Position numbers and translations under genes: made by a program. A stretch of 64,000 nt of DNA from Pseudomonas palleroniana (GTDB lineage: Bacteria > Pseudomonadota > Gammaproteobacteria > Pseudomonadales > Pseudomonadaceae): the NCBI RefSeq assembly GCF_003031675.1, contig NZ_PYWX01000061.1, positions 186,001 through 250,000 on the forward strand, read 5' to 3'. The notes beneath the pieces are model-generated. The model had not been told where the DNA came from. It worked only from the letters and a program-made list of their open reading frames with translations, and did not search any database. Positions within the stretch are counted from its first letter, which is position 1; each line of letters begins with the position of its first letter. Of this stretch, positions 44,427 through 55,752 are shown piece by piece.

Positions 44427-44512
44427 CGCAGCGCGTGTTACAGCCTGTGACAGCGAACAGTTCGTATCGCCCGTAACCTCGCCACCTGAATTCCAGGTTG
44501 GAGAGCCCGCCC

Positions 44513-45940
44513 ATGCGTCCCCCGAAAAAGCACCTTTACCGGCTGATGGGGTCATTGTGCATTGCCGCCAGCTCATTGTTCGTCAGCGATGCCTGGGCTT
44601 TTGCCCAAGCGGCGCCTTACCACGCCGGCTCGATCAAGCCGAACCACCTGCCCCAGGCGGTCATGGACCAGCAACTGACCCGGTTCTACACAGAATGGAA
44701 GGCGCTTTACCTGTCCGCCGAATGCGGCAACGGGCGCTATTTCATCAAGGTCAATGCCGACGGCAAGCCGGTGGGCGGCGGCACCGCCCCGCACACCATT
44801 ACCGTATCCGAAGCCCACGGCTATGGCATGCTGCTCAGCGTGATGATGGCCGAGCAGGACCCGGACGCGCAGCAGATCTTTGACGGCATGGTGCGCTATT
44901 TCAAAGACCACCCGGCCAAATCCGATCCCGGGTTGATGGCCTGGAACCAGGTCGAAGGCTGCGGCAACTCCACTGGCCGGTTCCGCGGCAACGCCAGCGC
45001 CACCGACGGTGACCTGGATATCGCCTACGCCCTGCTGCTGGCTGACCAGGCGTGGGGCAGCCAAGGTGCGATTGACTACCGCAGCCAAGCCAACCAAGTG
45101 CTGGCGGCGATCATGCACCATGAGGTACACCCGCGAACCCATCATCTGCTGCTCGGCGACTGGGCCGGCACCGATGGCGATTCCGAGCTTGAATACGCCA
45201 CCCGCAGCTCGGACTTCATGCAGTCGCACCTCAACAGTTTTTTTGCGATGACCGGTGACAGGCGTTGGCTGGCTGTTCGTGACAAAACCTACTCGATCAT
45301 CCACACCTTCACCGAGCGCTACAGCGCAGGCAGCGCCCTGCTGCCGGACTTCATCAGCCACCTCGACACCTCAATCACACCCGCCCGCGCCGACCTGCTG
45401 GAAGGCAAGCACGACGGCGATTACGCGTGGAATGCGGCCCGCTACCCGTGGCGGGTCGGCCTGGATTACCTGATGTACGGCGACGCACGCGCACTGGAGG
45501 CCCTGACTCCGTTCAACCACTGGGCGCGCACAATCACCGGCGATCAGCCCGCCGCTTTCAACAACGGCTACCGGGTCGATGGCAGCGTATTCGACGAAGA
45601 CCAGGATGACCCGGTGTTTATTTCCGCCTTGGGGGTCAGCGCCATGATCAGCCCCGGCAACCAGCCATGGCTCAATAACATCTGGGACAACCTGCAACAC
45701 CGTCCACTCAAGGCCCATGACTACTACGCCAATACCCTCAAGTTGCTGGGGATGGTGGTCATGTCCGGCCACTGGGAACGGCCCAGGCCTGCGCCCCCTG
45801 AAAGAACCGCGCACCTGCCTGTTCATCAGCCGCTCGACCAAGCTCTATCGCAACCCATGGCCCTCATGTCGAGTACCCGACTGACCTTGGCACGGGGGTT
45901 CACGTTCAAGAAACTGCTGAGGCGCCGCTCAATAGGCTGA
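44513..45940 (+). CDS. Family 8 glycoside hydrolase (cellulase/chitosanase type)
   Basis: A 475-residue exported enzyme. A signal peptide ends near residue 29. The GH8 catalytic acid is E100 in SEAHGYGMLL, and the family signature ATDGDLDIAYALLLADQAW is at residues 163-181. GH8 enzymes cut beta-1,4-glucans or chitosan. No cellulose synthesis operon surrounds it, so it does not look like the bcsZ of such a cluster. The last 50 or so residues after SGHWERP look unlike the family core. The ATG at 44513 has GGAGAG upstream. Confidence 0.9.
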   Translation: MRPPKKHLYRLMGSLCIAASSLFVSDAWAFAQAAPYHAGSIKPNHLPQAVMDQQLTRFYTEWKALYLSAECGNGRYFIKVNADGKPVGGGTAPHTITVSEAHGYGMLLSVMMAEQDPDAQQIFDGMVRYFKDHPAKSDPGLMAWNQVEGCGNSTGRFRGNASATDGDLDIAYALLLADQAWGSQGAIDYRSQANQVLAAIMHHEVHPRTHHLLLGDWAGTDGDSELEYATRSSDFMQSHLNSFFAMTGDRRWLAVRDKTYSIIHTFTERYSAGSALLPDFISHLDTSITPARADLLEGKHDGDYAWNAARYPWRVGLDYLMYGDARALEALTPFNHWARTITGDQPAAFNNGYRVDGSVFDEDQDDPVFISALGVSAMISPGNQPWLNNIWDNLQHRPLKAHDYYANTLKLLGMVVMSGHWERPRPAPPERTAHLPVHQPLDQALSQPMALMSSTRLTLARGFTFKKLLRRRSIG

Positions 45941-45955
45941 GCGCCGGCGCTGCAT

Positions 45956-45993
45956 AAAAAAACCCCGCCTGCATCACTGCAGGCGGGGTTTTT
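45956..45993. terminator. Bidirectional terminator between GH8 and groEL
   Basis: A 13-base stem AACCCCGCCTGCA / TGCAGGCGGGGTT flanked by A and T runs on both sides, serving the convergent genes. Confidence 0.92.
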
Positions 45994-46014
45994 CAGGTGC
46001 CGGGTAAGGCTGGC

Positions 46015-47673
<1,659 letters not shown>

Positions 47674-47711
47674 TTAAATTCTTTGGAGTAACGGAAAAAT
47701 GAGCGGGGAAA

Positions 47712-48005
47712 TCAGCCTTCCAGTACGGCAAGAATCTCGTTCTCAGCCATCACCAGCAGGTCTTCGCCGTCAACTTTCACAGTGTTGCTACCGGAGTAAG
47801 GGCCGAAAACAACCTTGTCACCGACTTTAACGGCCAGCGCACGTACTTCACCGTTTTCCAGAGTCTTGCCTGGGCCCGCAGCGACGATTACACCGTGGTT
47901 GGCTTTTTCAGCAGCCGAACCTGGCAGAACGATACCGCCAGCGGTTTTCTTTTCTTCTTCGCTGCGACGGATTACGACGCGGTCGTGCAGAGGACGAAGC
48001 TTCAT
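47712..48005 (-). CDS. groS: Co-chaperonin GroES
   Basis: A 97-residue lid protein of the GroEL cage. It has the start [14 protein letters not shown], the mobile loop [14 protein letters not shown] and ENEILAVL at the end. It is the first gene of the operon and has AGGAGAG just before its start. A sigma-32-like promoter lies about 140 bases upstream. Confidence 0.98.
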   Translation of the reverse strand: MKLRPLHDRVVIRRSEEEKKTAGGIVLPGSAAEKANHGVIVAAGPGKTLENGEVRALAVKVGDKVVFGPYSGSNTVKVDGEDLLVMAENEILAVLEG

Positions 48006-48145
48006 TGTCGATCTCTCCTAATTGTGTTTTTCATCGGCCGGTATCAATTCCGGCGGGTTAAATTCCGGCGGAGCCGGTCGCGGTTCGCAAAGCAAACCGC
48101 TGAAGTCTGTCTGGTGTCGCCACCAGAAACCTTGCGGTGACCGTT

Positions 48146-48173
48146 ACATAAGGGCGCCTGGGCTTATTACAAG
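48146..48173 (-). promoter_or_regulatory. Candidate heat-shock (sigma-32) promoter of groESL
   Basis: Read on the minus strand, CTTGTAA (48173-48167) and CCCTTATGT (48154-48146) lie 12 bases apart, close to the sigma-32 consensus CTTGAAA and CCCCATNT. The leader to groES would be about 135 bases. Confidence 0.6.
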
Positions 48174-48209
48174 GGGCCATGAATGAAATTTTTTGTGTCT
48201 ACGGTCGGG

Positions 48210-48240
48210 TAAAAGCAACACGGCACCCGAAGGTGCCGTG
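48210..48240 (-). terminator. Terminator of fxsA
   Basis: On the minus strand a CACGGCACC / GGTGCCGTG stem with a TTCG tetraloop is followed by TTGCTTTT, 12 bases after the fxsA stop. Confidence 0.85.
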
Positions 48241-48252
48241 CCGATAAAGCGC

Positions 48253-48729
48253 TTATTTGGAGTCGCGGTGTTCGAACTCGCCTTCGATCACGTCACCTTC
48301 ACGCCCCAGGGGCTGGCGCGGAGCCGGACCGCCACGGGGTTGCAGGTCATCGGCGAAGGCACGCTGGCGAATCGCAGCCTCTTCGGCGCGCTGGCGCATC
48401 TTGCCGGCCAGCAGCTTGCGGGTGAACGGCAGCAGCATGACCAGGCCGACCACGTCGCTGACAAAGCCCGGCAGGATCAACAGGCCACCGGCCAGGGCCA
48501 TCATCAAGCCTTCGAGCATGGTCTGGGCCGGCAACTCGCCGCGATTCAGGCTTTCACGGGCACGCAGGGCCGTAGCCAGGCCCGCGACGCGCAGTACCAG
48601 GACGCCGAGCATCGAGCCGGCAATAATCAGCAACAACGCCGGGAAAAACCCGATTGCGCTGCTGACTTGAACGAATACGAACAGCTCCAGCACCGGGAAC
48701 AGCAGAAAGAGCAATAAAAAAGGGCGCAT
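48253..48729 (-). CDS. fxsA: FxsA family membrane protein
   Basis: A 158-residue cytoplasmic-membrane protein with about four hydrophobic segments in its first 115 residues (RPFLLLFLLFPVLELFVFV, GFFPALLLIIAGSMLGVL, MMALAGGLLILPGFVSDVVG) and a hydrophilic Arg/Glu-rich tail. Its E. coli relative reduces exclusion of phage T7 by plasmid F when overproduced; the native role is not known. It commonly lies next to groESL, as here. The ATG at 48729 has GAGGAA upstream, while the in-frame TTG five codons earlier is unlikely. Confidence 0.9.
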   Translation of the reverse strand: MRPFLLLFLLFPVLELFVFVQVSSAIGFFPALLLIIAGSMLGVLVLRVAGLATALRARESLNRGELPAQTMLEGLMMALAGGLLILPGFVSDVVGLVMLLPFTRKLLAGKMRQRAEEAAIRQRAFADDLQPRGGPAPRQPLGREGDVIEGEFEHRDSK

Positions 48730-48795
48730 CAAATGGTTCCTCAACGCAAGAATGCCTTGCTAGTCCACCTTAGATGACGTCGCCATTTCGTGAAT

Positions 48796-49527
48796 TCAAG
48801 CGCCGGCCGCTGCTTTTTTCGGCCAGACCTCGGCGTGAGCCAATGAAACCAAGGCCTCGCGCACTTGTGTCGGAGTATTACAAGGCTCGGCAAACGGCAA
48901 CCAATGCAACGCTTGGCCGATGCGCAGGTGCATGCCTTCACTATCGATACCGACCAATTGCGCAGGCTCGGACGTCGGCAAACCGGCCAGGTCGACGTAA
49001 TGGGCAATCGCCTTGGTGTGATCGCTGTTCATGTGCTCGATCATGCTGCGCTCAGCCTTGCCCGCGAAGGGGTTGGCCAGGGTCAACTGGTCGACCCAGT
49101 GAATCGCGCCAAAACCACCGATATAACGGTGGCGTACCGGCTTGAGTACCCAGAAATCAAAATCATGGGCCTTGTGGTAGTTGGCCGATTCGGGGAAGTA
49201 GCGGTAATAACGTTCGGCCGCCGCGTCGATCGCCGCCTGATCGTCCAGTTGCTCGGCTTCGGCCAGGTAGGTCAGGCGCCCGACGGCCTGCACGTCATCG
49301 GCCTCGCGCTCACCCACCAGCAGCGAGCATTTCGGGTCCTTGTGCAGGTTATGGGTGTGCTGGGCGATGCGGCTGATCAGGATCAGCGGGCGGCCCTGCT
49401 CGTCCAGGCAATAAGGCACGACCGAACCGAAAGGGAAGCCGGGCATGGCTTTGGACAGTGTGGAGAGAGCCCCACGGTATTCCTTGAGCAACAGCTCTCG
49501 GGCGTTCTTGGCAACGTGCGCGCTCAA
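48796..49527 (-). CDS. HugZ-like heme/FMN-binding split-barrel protein
   Basis: A 243-residue protein with an N-terminal pyridoxamine-phosphate-oxidase-like barrel (FPFGSVVPYCLDEQGRPLILIS, KCSLLVGE) and a C-terminal DUF2470 domain (MIEHMNSDHTKAIAHYVDLAG). HugZ-type proteins bind and degrade heme in other bacteria; this activity is not proven here. The TTG at 49527 has a good GAGGAG site and begins LSAHVAKNAREL. A GTG further upstream has no site. It stands alone on its strand. Confidence 0.8.
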   Translation of the reverse strand: MSAHVAKNARELLLKEYRGALSTLSKAMPGFPFGSVVPYCLDEQGRPLILISRIAQHTHNLHKDPKCSLLVGEREADDVQAVGRLTYLAEAEQLDDQAAIDAAAERYYRYFPESANYHKAHDFDFWVLKPVRHRYIGGFGAIHWVDQLTLANPFAGKAERSMIEHMNSDHTKAIAHYVDLAGLPTSEPAQLVGIDSEGMHLRIGQALHWLPFAEPCNTPTQVREALVSLAHAEVWPKKAAAGA

Positions 49528-49642
49528 CGTATGACTCCTCGGGTATTCGGTCGCCCATGGCACATGGGAATGGATCTCAACACAAGGTAATCAATATCCG
49601 CGCAGGTTGCCAGCGCCGCCCCGGCAGCTTTTGCCGTGTGGG

Positions 49643-50650
49643 TTACCAGGCCACGCCAAAGCCCGCGGTGTAGCGCGTCTTGCTCAAGCTGCTTTCCGAA
49701 TCGCCACTGATAATGTCGCGCTCGGCCTTGAGATTGAGCGAAGCCCACTCGGTGACTTTGTAGCGCAGGCCCATTTGCGCATCCACGGAGTATTCGGACG
49801 GCCCGGCCAGCGGCTTGCCCAATTCACCGCTGGTGAAGAACTCAACGGTCTTGCCCACCAAGTAGCGGTTGTAGTTCCACTTCATGGCCAGGGAGTAGAA
49901 GTTGTCCTTGCCGCCGTCGGCATATTCGTAATCGGTACGGTTGACCAGGGAGCCGAGGGAGAATGCACCCAGCTCATCATCCCAGAACTGGTAGCCGGGG
50001 CCGGTACCCACGGTGCGTTGCCGCGCCAGGTCTTCCACCTTGTCGCGCTTGTAGGTAAGGCGGCCCTGCCAGAACCAATGTTCGGTGATGAAGCGGTCCA
50101 GGTCATATTCCAGGGCCCAGTTGTCGGTGGTGGTGACGTCGTCCTGGAACTCGCGGTTGTACTCACCCTTCCCGGTATGACGCCACTGGCCGTGCCGGGC
50201 GGTGGTCTTGAAGTCAATGTCGTAATCGTTAGTGTCTTTGTCGGCACGCTTGTAGTCCAGCGCCAGGTCGACATTGCCCTTCCACACCAGGTCCTCGATC
50301 ACCGGCTTGGGTTTGATGATCTGCTGGATGCTCGCCAGGTCCACGGTCTTGGGCGCTTCACCGTTGGCCAGGACCACCTTTCCATCGTCTGCGGCCTTCA
50401 GCGACTTGGCTTTCTCACCGGTATAGGCGTCCTGCTTGACCAGCAATTCCTGATCGCTCTCCAGGGTTTTCACCTGCTTCCAGTCCACCGGGATCGAGCC
50501 GGCGTAGTCTGTCTGGATCAGCAATTTGCCGCCGTCGAAGACTTTGATCTTGCCGGTCAGCCGGTCGCCGTTCTTCAACCACACGGTGTCGGCGAGCAAA
50601 GGGGTGGAGGCGCTTAAAACAGCAAGGCACAGCAGGGTTCTGGACAACAT
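49643..50650 (-). CDS. DUF481 outer-membrane-type protein (YdiY-like)
   Basis: A 335-residue exported protein. A signal peptide ends near residue 20 (PLLADTVWLKNGDRLTGKI). A short soluble part and a beta-barrel-like DUF481 region follow, with alternating aromatic strands (WRHTGKGEYNREF, WFWQGRLTYKRDK) and a terminal strand ending in Trp (RYTAGFGVAW), typical of outer-membrane barrels. The function is unknown. It is divergent from the alkyltransferase-like gene. Confidence 0.85.
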   Translation of the reverse strand: MLSRTLLCLAVLSASTPLLADTVWLKNGDRLTGKIKVFDGGKLLIQTDYAGSIPVDWKQVKTLESDQELLVKQDAYTGEKAKSLKAADDGKVVLANGEAPKTVDLASIQQIIKPKPVIEDLVWKGNVDLALDYKRADKDTNDYDIDFKTTARHGQWRHTGKGEYNREFQDDVTTTDNWALEYDLDRFITEHWFWQGRLTYKRDKVEDLARQRTVGTGPGYQFWDDELGAFSLGSLVNRTDYEYADGGKDNFYSLAMKWNYNRYLVGKTVEFFTSGELGKPLAGPSEYSVDAQMGLRYKVTEWASLNLKAERDIISGDSESSLSKTRYTAGFGVAW

Positions 50651-50803
50651 AAGCAGATTCGGGGCTCGAGGTTGGCGAAAAAAGGGCGCTATCGTGTTAG
50701 ATAGCTACGACTGACTCAAGGATTTATATTGAGTTCAATTCTCATCGCCATGTTTACAGACGTTTCTTACAAATACGCGAAGATCTCAACGGATATATCC
50801 ACA

Positions 50804-51157
50804 GTGAATCCACCTGCCGATACGCCACAAAGCCCCGCCGAGATGCGCCGTACCGCGCTGTACCTGACGCTGGCGCAAGTCCCGCAAGGTTGTGTCGTGA
50901 GTTACGGCGAATTGGCGCGCCTGGCCGGCCTGGGTCGGGCGGCACGCTGGGTGGGGCGCACCCTCAGCCAACTGCCCGAAGACACTCGACTGCCCTGGCA
51001 TCGCGTGCTGGGCGCCGGTGGTCGGATAAGTCTGCCGGTGGGCAGTGCTTCAGGTGACGAACAACGTGCGCGTTTACGCAGCGAAGGTGTCAGCATCCTG
51101 AACAATCGCGTTGATATTCAGCGTCATGGCTGGCGCCCGGTAGAGCACAGCGGTTAG
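50804..51157 (+). CDS. Alkyltransferase-like (ATL) DNA-damage protein
   Basis: A 117-residue relative of O6-methylguanine methyltransferase. The usual active-site PCHR reads PWHR at residues 64-67, with Trp65 in place of cysteine, so it binds O6-alkylguanine but cannot take up the alkyl group. ATL proteins flip the damaged base and hand the lesion to nucleotide-excision repair. The start is uncertain: GTG at 50804 fits family length, but in-frame starts exist upstream to 50729. Confidence 0.87.
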   Translation: MNPPADTPQSPAEMRRTALYLTLAQVPQGCVVSYGELARLAGLGRAARWVGRTLSQLPEDTRLPWHRVLGAGGRISLPVGSASGDEQRARLRSEGVSILNNRVDIQRHGWRPVEHSG

Positions 51158-51200
51158 AGTGCGCGCTTTGTTTCCGCAAATCTGAGGCAGATTCCAGCCC

Positions 51201-52733
51201 ATGCCCCGTAAAACCTGGCGCGCCGCGCTCGCCGCCTATGCCAGCCCTTCGACGTTGGTGCTGTTGTTGCTCGGCTTCGCCGCCGGCTTGCCTTACATGT
51301 TGGTGTTCTCGACGCTTTCCGTATGGCTGCGCGAGGCCGGTGTGGCCCGCGAGACCATCGGTTATGCGAGCCTGATCGGCTTGGCCTACGCCTTTAAATG
51401 GGTCTGGTCACCGCTGCTCGACCAATGGCGCCTGCCGCTCCTCGGAAAACTGGGGCGCCGCCGTTCGTGGCTGGTGCTTGCCCAGTCGCTGGTGATCCTC
51501 GGATTGATTGGCATGGGGTTCTGCGACCCGCAAAAACACCTGTCCTGGTTGATCGCCATTGCGGTGATCGTGGCCTTCGCCTCGGCCACCCAGGACATCG
51601 CCGTAGATGCCTATCGCCTGGAAATCGCCGACGACAGCCGCCAGGCCGCACTGGCCGCCAGCTACATGTCCGGTTATCGCATTGCGGCGTTGCTGGCCAC
51701 AGCCGGCGCGCTGTTTTTTGCCGAAGGTTTCGGCTCTACCGGCTTCAACTATAAGCATTCGGCCTGGACCGGCACCTATGTCATGTTCGGCGTGCTGATG
51801 ATCCCGGCACTCCTGACCACCTTGTTCATGCGCGAACCCGATGTGCCGCTGCGTACCCAACTGCAGGCCGGCCGCTACAGCTTCTCGCACCAACTGGTCT
51901 CGGTATTCGTCTTGATCGTGCTGCTGGTGTCGGTCCCGGCGATGTTCACCCAGCTGTACAACACCGATTTCGCCAGCGTGTTGTTCCACGGCGTCACCCT
52001 GTGGGAGCTGTTGATGGAAGATCGCGCCTTCCTGCGTGCCATCCTCTATATCCTGCTCACCACCCTGTGCCTGTCGACCATGGGCCGCCGCGGCCTGGCG
52101 CCGGTGCTGACACCGGTCAACGACTTTATCCTGCGCTACCGTTGGCAGGCGTTGCTGCTGCTCGGGCTGATCGCGACCTATCGCATGTCCGACACCGTGA
52201 TGGGCGTGATGGCCAACGTGTTCTATATCGACCAGGGCTTCACCAAGGACCAGATTGCCGGGGTCAGCAAGATCTTCGGCCTGATCATGACCCTGCTCGG
52301 CGCCGGCATGGGCGGCCTGCTGATTGTGCGTTTCGGTATCTTGCCGATCCTGTTTATCGGCGGCGCGGCTTCGGCTGCGACCAACCTGCTGTTCGTGATG
52401 CTGGCCGATATGGGCCCGGACCTGCAGATGCTGATCTTCACCATTTCCCTGGATAACTTCAGCTCGGGCCTGGCCACTTCGGCGTTTGTCGCCTATCTGT
52501 CGAGCCTGACCAACCTCAAGTTCTCCGCCACCCAATATGCGCTGCTCAGTTCGATCATGCTGTTGCTGCCGCGCCTGATTGGCGGGTACTCCGGCGTGAT
52601 GGTGGAGAAGTTCGGTTATCACAACTTCTTTATCATCACCTGCCTGTTGGGTGTACCGACGTTGTTCCTGATTGCGTTGCACTGGTTTCAGGAAAGTCGA
52701 CGGGCGCGGTTGAGTCCTCCAGTAGAAGACTGA
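51201..52733 (+). CDS. AmpG-like muropeptide MFS permease
   Basis: A 510-residue membrane transporter with about 14 hydrophobic segments. The N-terminal block ([25 protein letters not shown]) and [14 protein letters not shown] are typical of AmpG-type permeases, which import GlcNAc-anhydroMurNAc peptides during wall recycling. The related P. aeruginosa family includes AmpG and AmpP; which of these it matches is not decided here. The ATG at 51201 has no strong ribosome-binding site. It follows the ATL gene by 43 bases. Confidence 0.82.
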   Translation: MPRKTWRAALAAYASPSTLVLLLLGFAAGLPYMLVFSTLSVWLREAGVARETIGYASLIGLAYAFKWVWSPLLDQWRLPLLGKLGRRRSWLVLAQSLVILGLIGMGFCDPQKHLSWLIAIAVIVAFASATQDIAVDAYRLEIADDSRQAALAASYMSGYRIAALLATAGALFFAEGFGSTGFNYKHSAWTGTYVMFGVLMIPALLTTLFMREPDVPLRTQLQAGRYSFSHQLVSVFVLIVLLVSVPAMFTQLYNTDFASVLFHGVTLWELLMEDRAFLRAILYILLTTLCLSTMGRRGLAPVLTPVNDFILRYRWQALLLLGLIATYRMSDTVMGVMANVFYIDQGFTKDQIAGVSKIFGLIMTLLGAGMGGLLIVRFGILPILFIGGAASAATNLLFVMLADMGPDLQMLIFTISLDNFSSGLATSAFVAYLSSLTNLKFSATQYALLSSIMLLLPRLIGGYSGVMVEKFGYHNFFIITCLLGVPTLFLIALHWFQESRRARLSPPVED

Positions 52734-52741
52734 CAAGCACT

Positions 52742-52840
52742 CCGTGGCGAGGGCGCTTGCCCCCGGTGGGGTGCGCAGCGCCCTCAAAAAAAAGCGGGCG
52801 ACTGCTGCGCAGTCGAACGGGAGCAAGCTCCCTCACTACA
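52742..52840. repeat. Degenerate REP-like element
   Basis: The outer parts GCGAGGGCGCTTGCCCCCGG and ACGGGAGCAAGCTCCCTC keep the pattern of the main REP family with several changes. It lies between the permease and proS. Confidence 0.55.
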
Positions 52841-52932
52841 GACAGCCCTTTATTCTGATACCTGTACGGCGGCGGCTCACGCCCGTACAATCCCAAGTCA
52901 TTTCAAGTCCAAGCAACCGACAACGGCCTACC

Positions 52933-54648
52933 ATGCGTACCAGTCAATATTTGCTCGCCACACAGAAAGAAACGCCTTCCGACGCGGTTGTGATCAGCCA
53001 TCAGTTGATGCTGCGCGCCGGCATGATCCGCAAACTGGCCTCCGGCCTGTATACCTGGCTGCCCATGGGCTTGAAGGTGATGCGCAAGGTCGAAGCCATC
53101 GTTCGTGAAGAAATGAACGCCGCCGGGTCTCTGGAAGTGTTGATGCCGAGCACCCAACCGGCTGAGCTGTGGCAGGAATCCGGGCGCTGGGAAGAGTATG
53201 GCCCTGAGTTGCTGCGCTTCAAGGATCGCCATGGTCGCGACTTCTGCGCCGGCCCGACCCACGAAGAAGTGATCACCGACCTGATGCGCAACGAGCTGAG
53301 CAGCTACAAGCAGCTGCCGCTGAACCTGTATCAGATCCAGACCAAATTCCGTGACGAAATCCGCCCACGCTTCGGTTTGATGCGCGGCCGCGAATTCATC
53401 ATGAAGGACGCCTATTCGTTCCACGCCGACCAGGCGTCCCTGCAGGTCACCTACGACCGCATGCACACGGCCTATTGCAACGTGTTCACGCGCCTGGGCC
53501 TGAAGTTCCGCCCGGTCGAAGCCGACAACGGCTCCATCGGCGGTGCCGGCTCCCATGAGTTCCATGTGCTGGCCGAGTCCGGCGAAGACGATATCGTATT
53601 CAGCAACGGTTCGGACTACGCGGCAAACATCGAGAAAGCCGAAGCCGTGCCACGCGAAACCTCGCGCCCGGCACCGACTGAAGAACTGCGCCTGGTGGAC
53701 ACCCCGGACACCAAGACCATCGCGGCCCTGGTGGAAAAATTCAATCTGCCGATTGAAAAGACCATCAAGACCCTGATCGTGCGCGCCGAAGAAGAAGGCA
53801 AGCTGATTGCGCTGGTGATCCGTGGTGACCACGAACTCAACGAAATCAAGGCGGCCCAGCAACCTGGCGTCGCCAGCCCACTGGTCATGGCCACCGATGC
53901 CGAACTGCGCGACGCGATTGGCGCCGGCGCCGGCTCGCTCGGCCCGCTGAACCTGCCGCTGCCGATCATCATCGACCGCTCGGTCGAGCTGATGAGCGAC
54001 TTCGGTATTGGCGCGAACATCGACGACAAGCACTACTTTGGCGTGAACTGGGAACGTGACCTGCCGGTTCCGACCGTGGCTGACCTGCGCAACGTTGTTG
54101 CCGGCGACCCAAGCCCGGACGGCAAGGGCACCCTGGAAATCAAGCGCGGCATCGAAGTCGGGCACATCTTCCAGCTGGGCAACAAGTACAGCAAGGCGAT
54201 GAAGTGCGAAGTACTGGGCGAGAACGGTAAGCCGATCACCCTGGAAATGGGCTGCTACGGCATTGGCGTTTCGCGCGTGGTGGCCGCTGCCATCGAGCAG
54301 AACAACGACGAGAAAGGCATCATCTGGAGTGACGCCCTTGCGCCGTTCCAGATCGCCCTGGTGCCGCTGCGTTATGAAACCGAGCAAGTACGCGAAGCCA
54401 CCGACAAGCTGTACGCCGAACTGACGGCGGCCGGCTTCGAAGTGCTGCTGGATGACCGGGACAAGAAGACCAGCCCGGGCATCAAGTTCGCCGACATGGA
54501 GCTGATTGGCATCCCACACCGGATCGTGGTTAGTGACCGCGGCCTGGCTGATGGCAATCTGGAATACAAGAGCCGGACCGAAGCCGAAGCCCAACCGTTG
54601 CCGGTGGCTGACGTGCTGTCTTTCCTTCAGGCGCGTATTCGTCGCTGA
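52933..54648 (+). CDS. proS: Prolyl-tRNA synthetase
   Basis: Charges tRNA-Pro with proline. The 571-residue bacterial-type enzyme has class II motifs (motif 2 [23 protein letters not shown] area, motif 3 GIGVSR). An insertion domain at about residues 220-400 belongs to the YbaK-like editing type that removes wrong Ala. A C-terminal anticodon-binding domain follows ([19 protein letters not shown]). The ATG at 52933 begins [13 protein letters not shown], the conserved start. Confidence 0.97.
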   Translation: MRTSQYLLATQKETPSDAVVISHQLMLRAGMIRKLASGLYTWLPMGLKVMRKVEAIVREEMNAAGSLEVLMPSTQPAELWQESGRWEEYGPELLRFKDRHGRDFCAGPTHEEVITDLMRNELSSYKQLPLNLYQIQTKFRDEIRPRFGLMRGREFIMKDAYSFHADQASLQVTYDRMHTAYCNVFTRLGLKFRPVEADNGSIGGAGSHEFHVLAESGEDDIVFSNGSDYAANIEKAEAVPRETSRPAPTEELRLVDTPDTKTIAALVEKFNLPIEKTIKTLIVRAEEEGKLIALVIRGDHELNEIKAAQQPGVASPLVMATDAELRDAIGAGAGSLGPLNLPLPIIIDRSVELMSDFGIGANIDDKHYFGVNWERDLPVPTVADLRNVVAGDPSPDGKGTLEIKRGIEVGHIFQLGNKYSKAMKCEVLGENGKPITLEMGCYGIGVSRVVAAAIEQNNDEKGIIWSDALAPFQIALVPLRYETEQVREATDKLYAELTAAGFEVLLDDRDKKTSPGIKFADMELIGIPHRIVVSDRGLADGNLEYKSRTEAEAQPLPVADVLSFLQARIRR

Positions 54649-54668
54649 AAACCAGATCAAGAGAAGTC

Positions 54669-55622
54669 ATGTTCAAGCGAAACACCAGAGCCCTGGGGGG
54701 CGCCGCCTTGTGCGGTGCCCTGCTGGTCAGCGGCTGTGCCAACCATATGTCGCAGCGCAGTGAGCACGAGGAGCGGATCGAGCGCAAGTTGCTCGACCAC
54801 AGCCTGCAGATCGATGTAGGCGAGCCCAAAGTGCTGGAACTGCCGCAACGCCGGGTTCGGATTCACGAGCAAAAGACCTTTGAGGTCACCGAATTCGAAG
54901 TGACCCGCCGTTACGATCGCTATACCCCCTATCAACCCTGGCGCAAGGTCTACGAGATGCCTTTGGGCGCGGTAGCCCTGGTGGCGGGCGCGGGAGCCAA
55001 CGTGGCGAACATCTTCGCCCTCGGCAACCTGCCCACCAGCATGACCCGCGACTGGCTGAGCTACGGCGTGGACGGCATCAACCCGTTCATGAACGTGCAA
55101 TCCCATGGCCGTGCGCAACAGAACCTGGCGGGTATCGATGAAGTCCAGCGCGACAAGCGCCTGGAATATTCGAGCCTGCCCTGGAGCGAACGCCCGGTAC
55201 AAGTCACCGCCGGCAAGCAAACCCATGAATTGACCACCGACCGCAACGGCGTCTTGCGCCTGAACCTGTTGGACAGTCCGTTTGCCGAGCAAGACCTGAA
55301 CCGGATCAGCACCCTGAAAATCAGCGTCGAAGATGGCCAGGACGACGTGCACTCAGACTCCACCTTGGCGATCAGCAGCACTCTGCGCAGCAAGTTGCTC
55401 GAAGCCCATGGCCTGATTTACGACGACCTGGAAGACGACGAAGTCAACCAGTGGGTGCATCGCGTCAAGCGTCTGTCAGAGCTGGGCCTGGAAGAAGAAG
55501 CCAGTGAGCTGGAGCAAAGCCTGATCGAGCTGACCCGCAATGATCCTGAATTGCAGCAGGAATTCCTGCAGGCACTGACCAAGGATGCGGGGCGACTTGT
55601 CGCAGATCCTGGGACTCGCTGA
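54669..55622 (+). CDS. Hypothetical lipoprotein downstream of proS
   Basis: A 317-residue lipoprotein with the lipobox VSGC (Cys23). Beyond it lie a charged region and a glycine/alanine-rich hydrophobic segment (about residues 99-117, PLGAVALVAGAGANVANI) that may dip into a membrane, then an acidic helical C-terminus. It corresponds in position to PA0957, the gene after proS in P. aeruginosa. The function is unknown; a wall or membrane structural role is possible. It begins 20 bases after proS and may be cotranscribed. Confidence 0.8.
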   Translation: MFKRNTRALGGAALCGALLVSGCANHMSQRSEHEERIERKLLDHSLQIDVGEPKVLELPQRRVRIHEQKTFEVTEFEVTRRYDRYTPYQPWRKVYEMPLGAVALVAGAGANVANIFALGNLPTSMTRDWLSYGVDGINPFMNVQSHGRAQQNLAGIDEVQRDKRLEYSSLPWSERPVQVTAGKQTHELTTDRNGVLRLNLLDSPFAEQDLNRISTLKISVEDGQDDVHSDSTLAISSTLRSKLLEAHGLIYDDLEDDEVNQWVHRVKRLSELGLEEEASELEQSLIELTRNDPELQQEFLQALTKDAGRLVADPGTR

Positions 55623-55646
55623 TATTCCTGGGCCAATGTAGATCCA

Positions 55647-55738
55647 AATGTGGGAGGGGGCTTGCTCCCGAGAGCAGTGTGTCAGCTATGCATAAGCTAA
55701 CTGATAGACCGCAATCGGGAGCAAGCCCCCTTCCACAT
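55647..55738. repeat. REPIN
   Basis: Inverted REP arms (TGTGGGAGGGGGCTTGCTCC and its near complement) in the convergent gap between the lipoprotein and dinB. Confidence 0.88.
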
Positions 55739-55752
55739 GCTGCTCCCGGTGT

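Noticed and set aside
52903-54660. A 585-codon frame antisense to proS
   Set aside because: Antisense shadow of a conserved synthetase gene.
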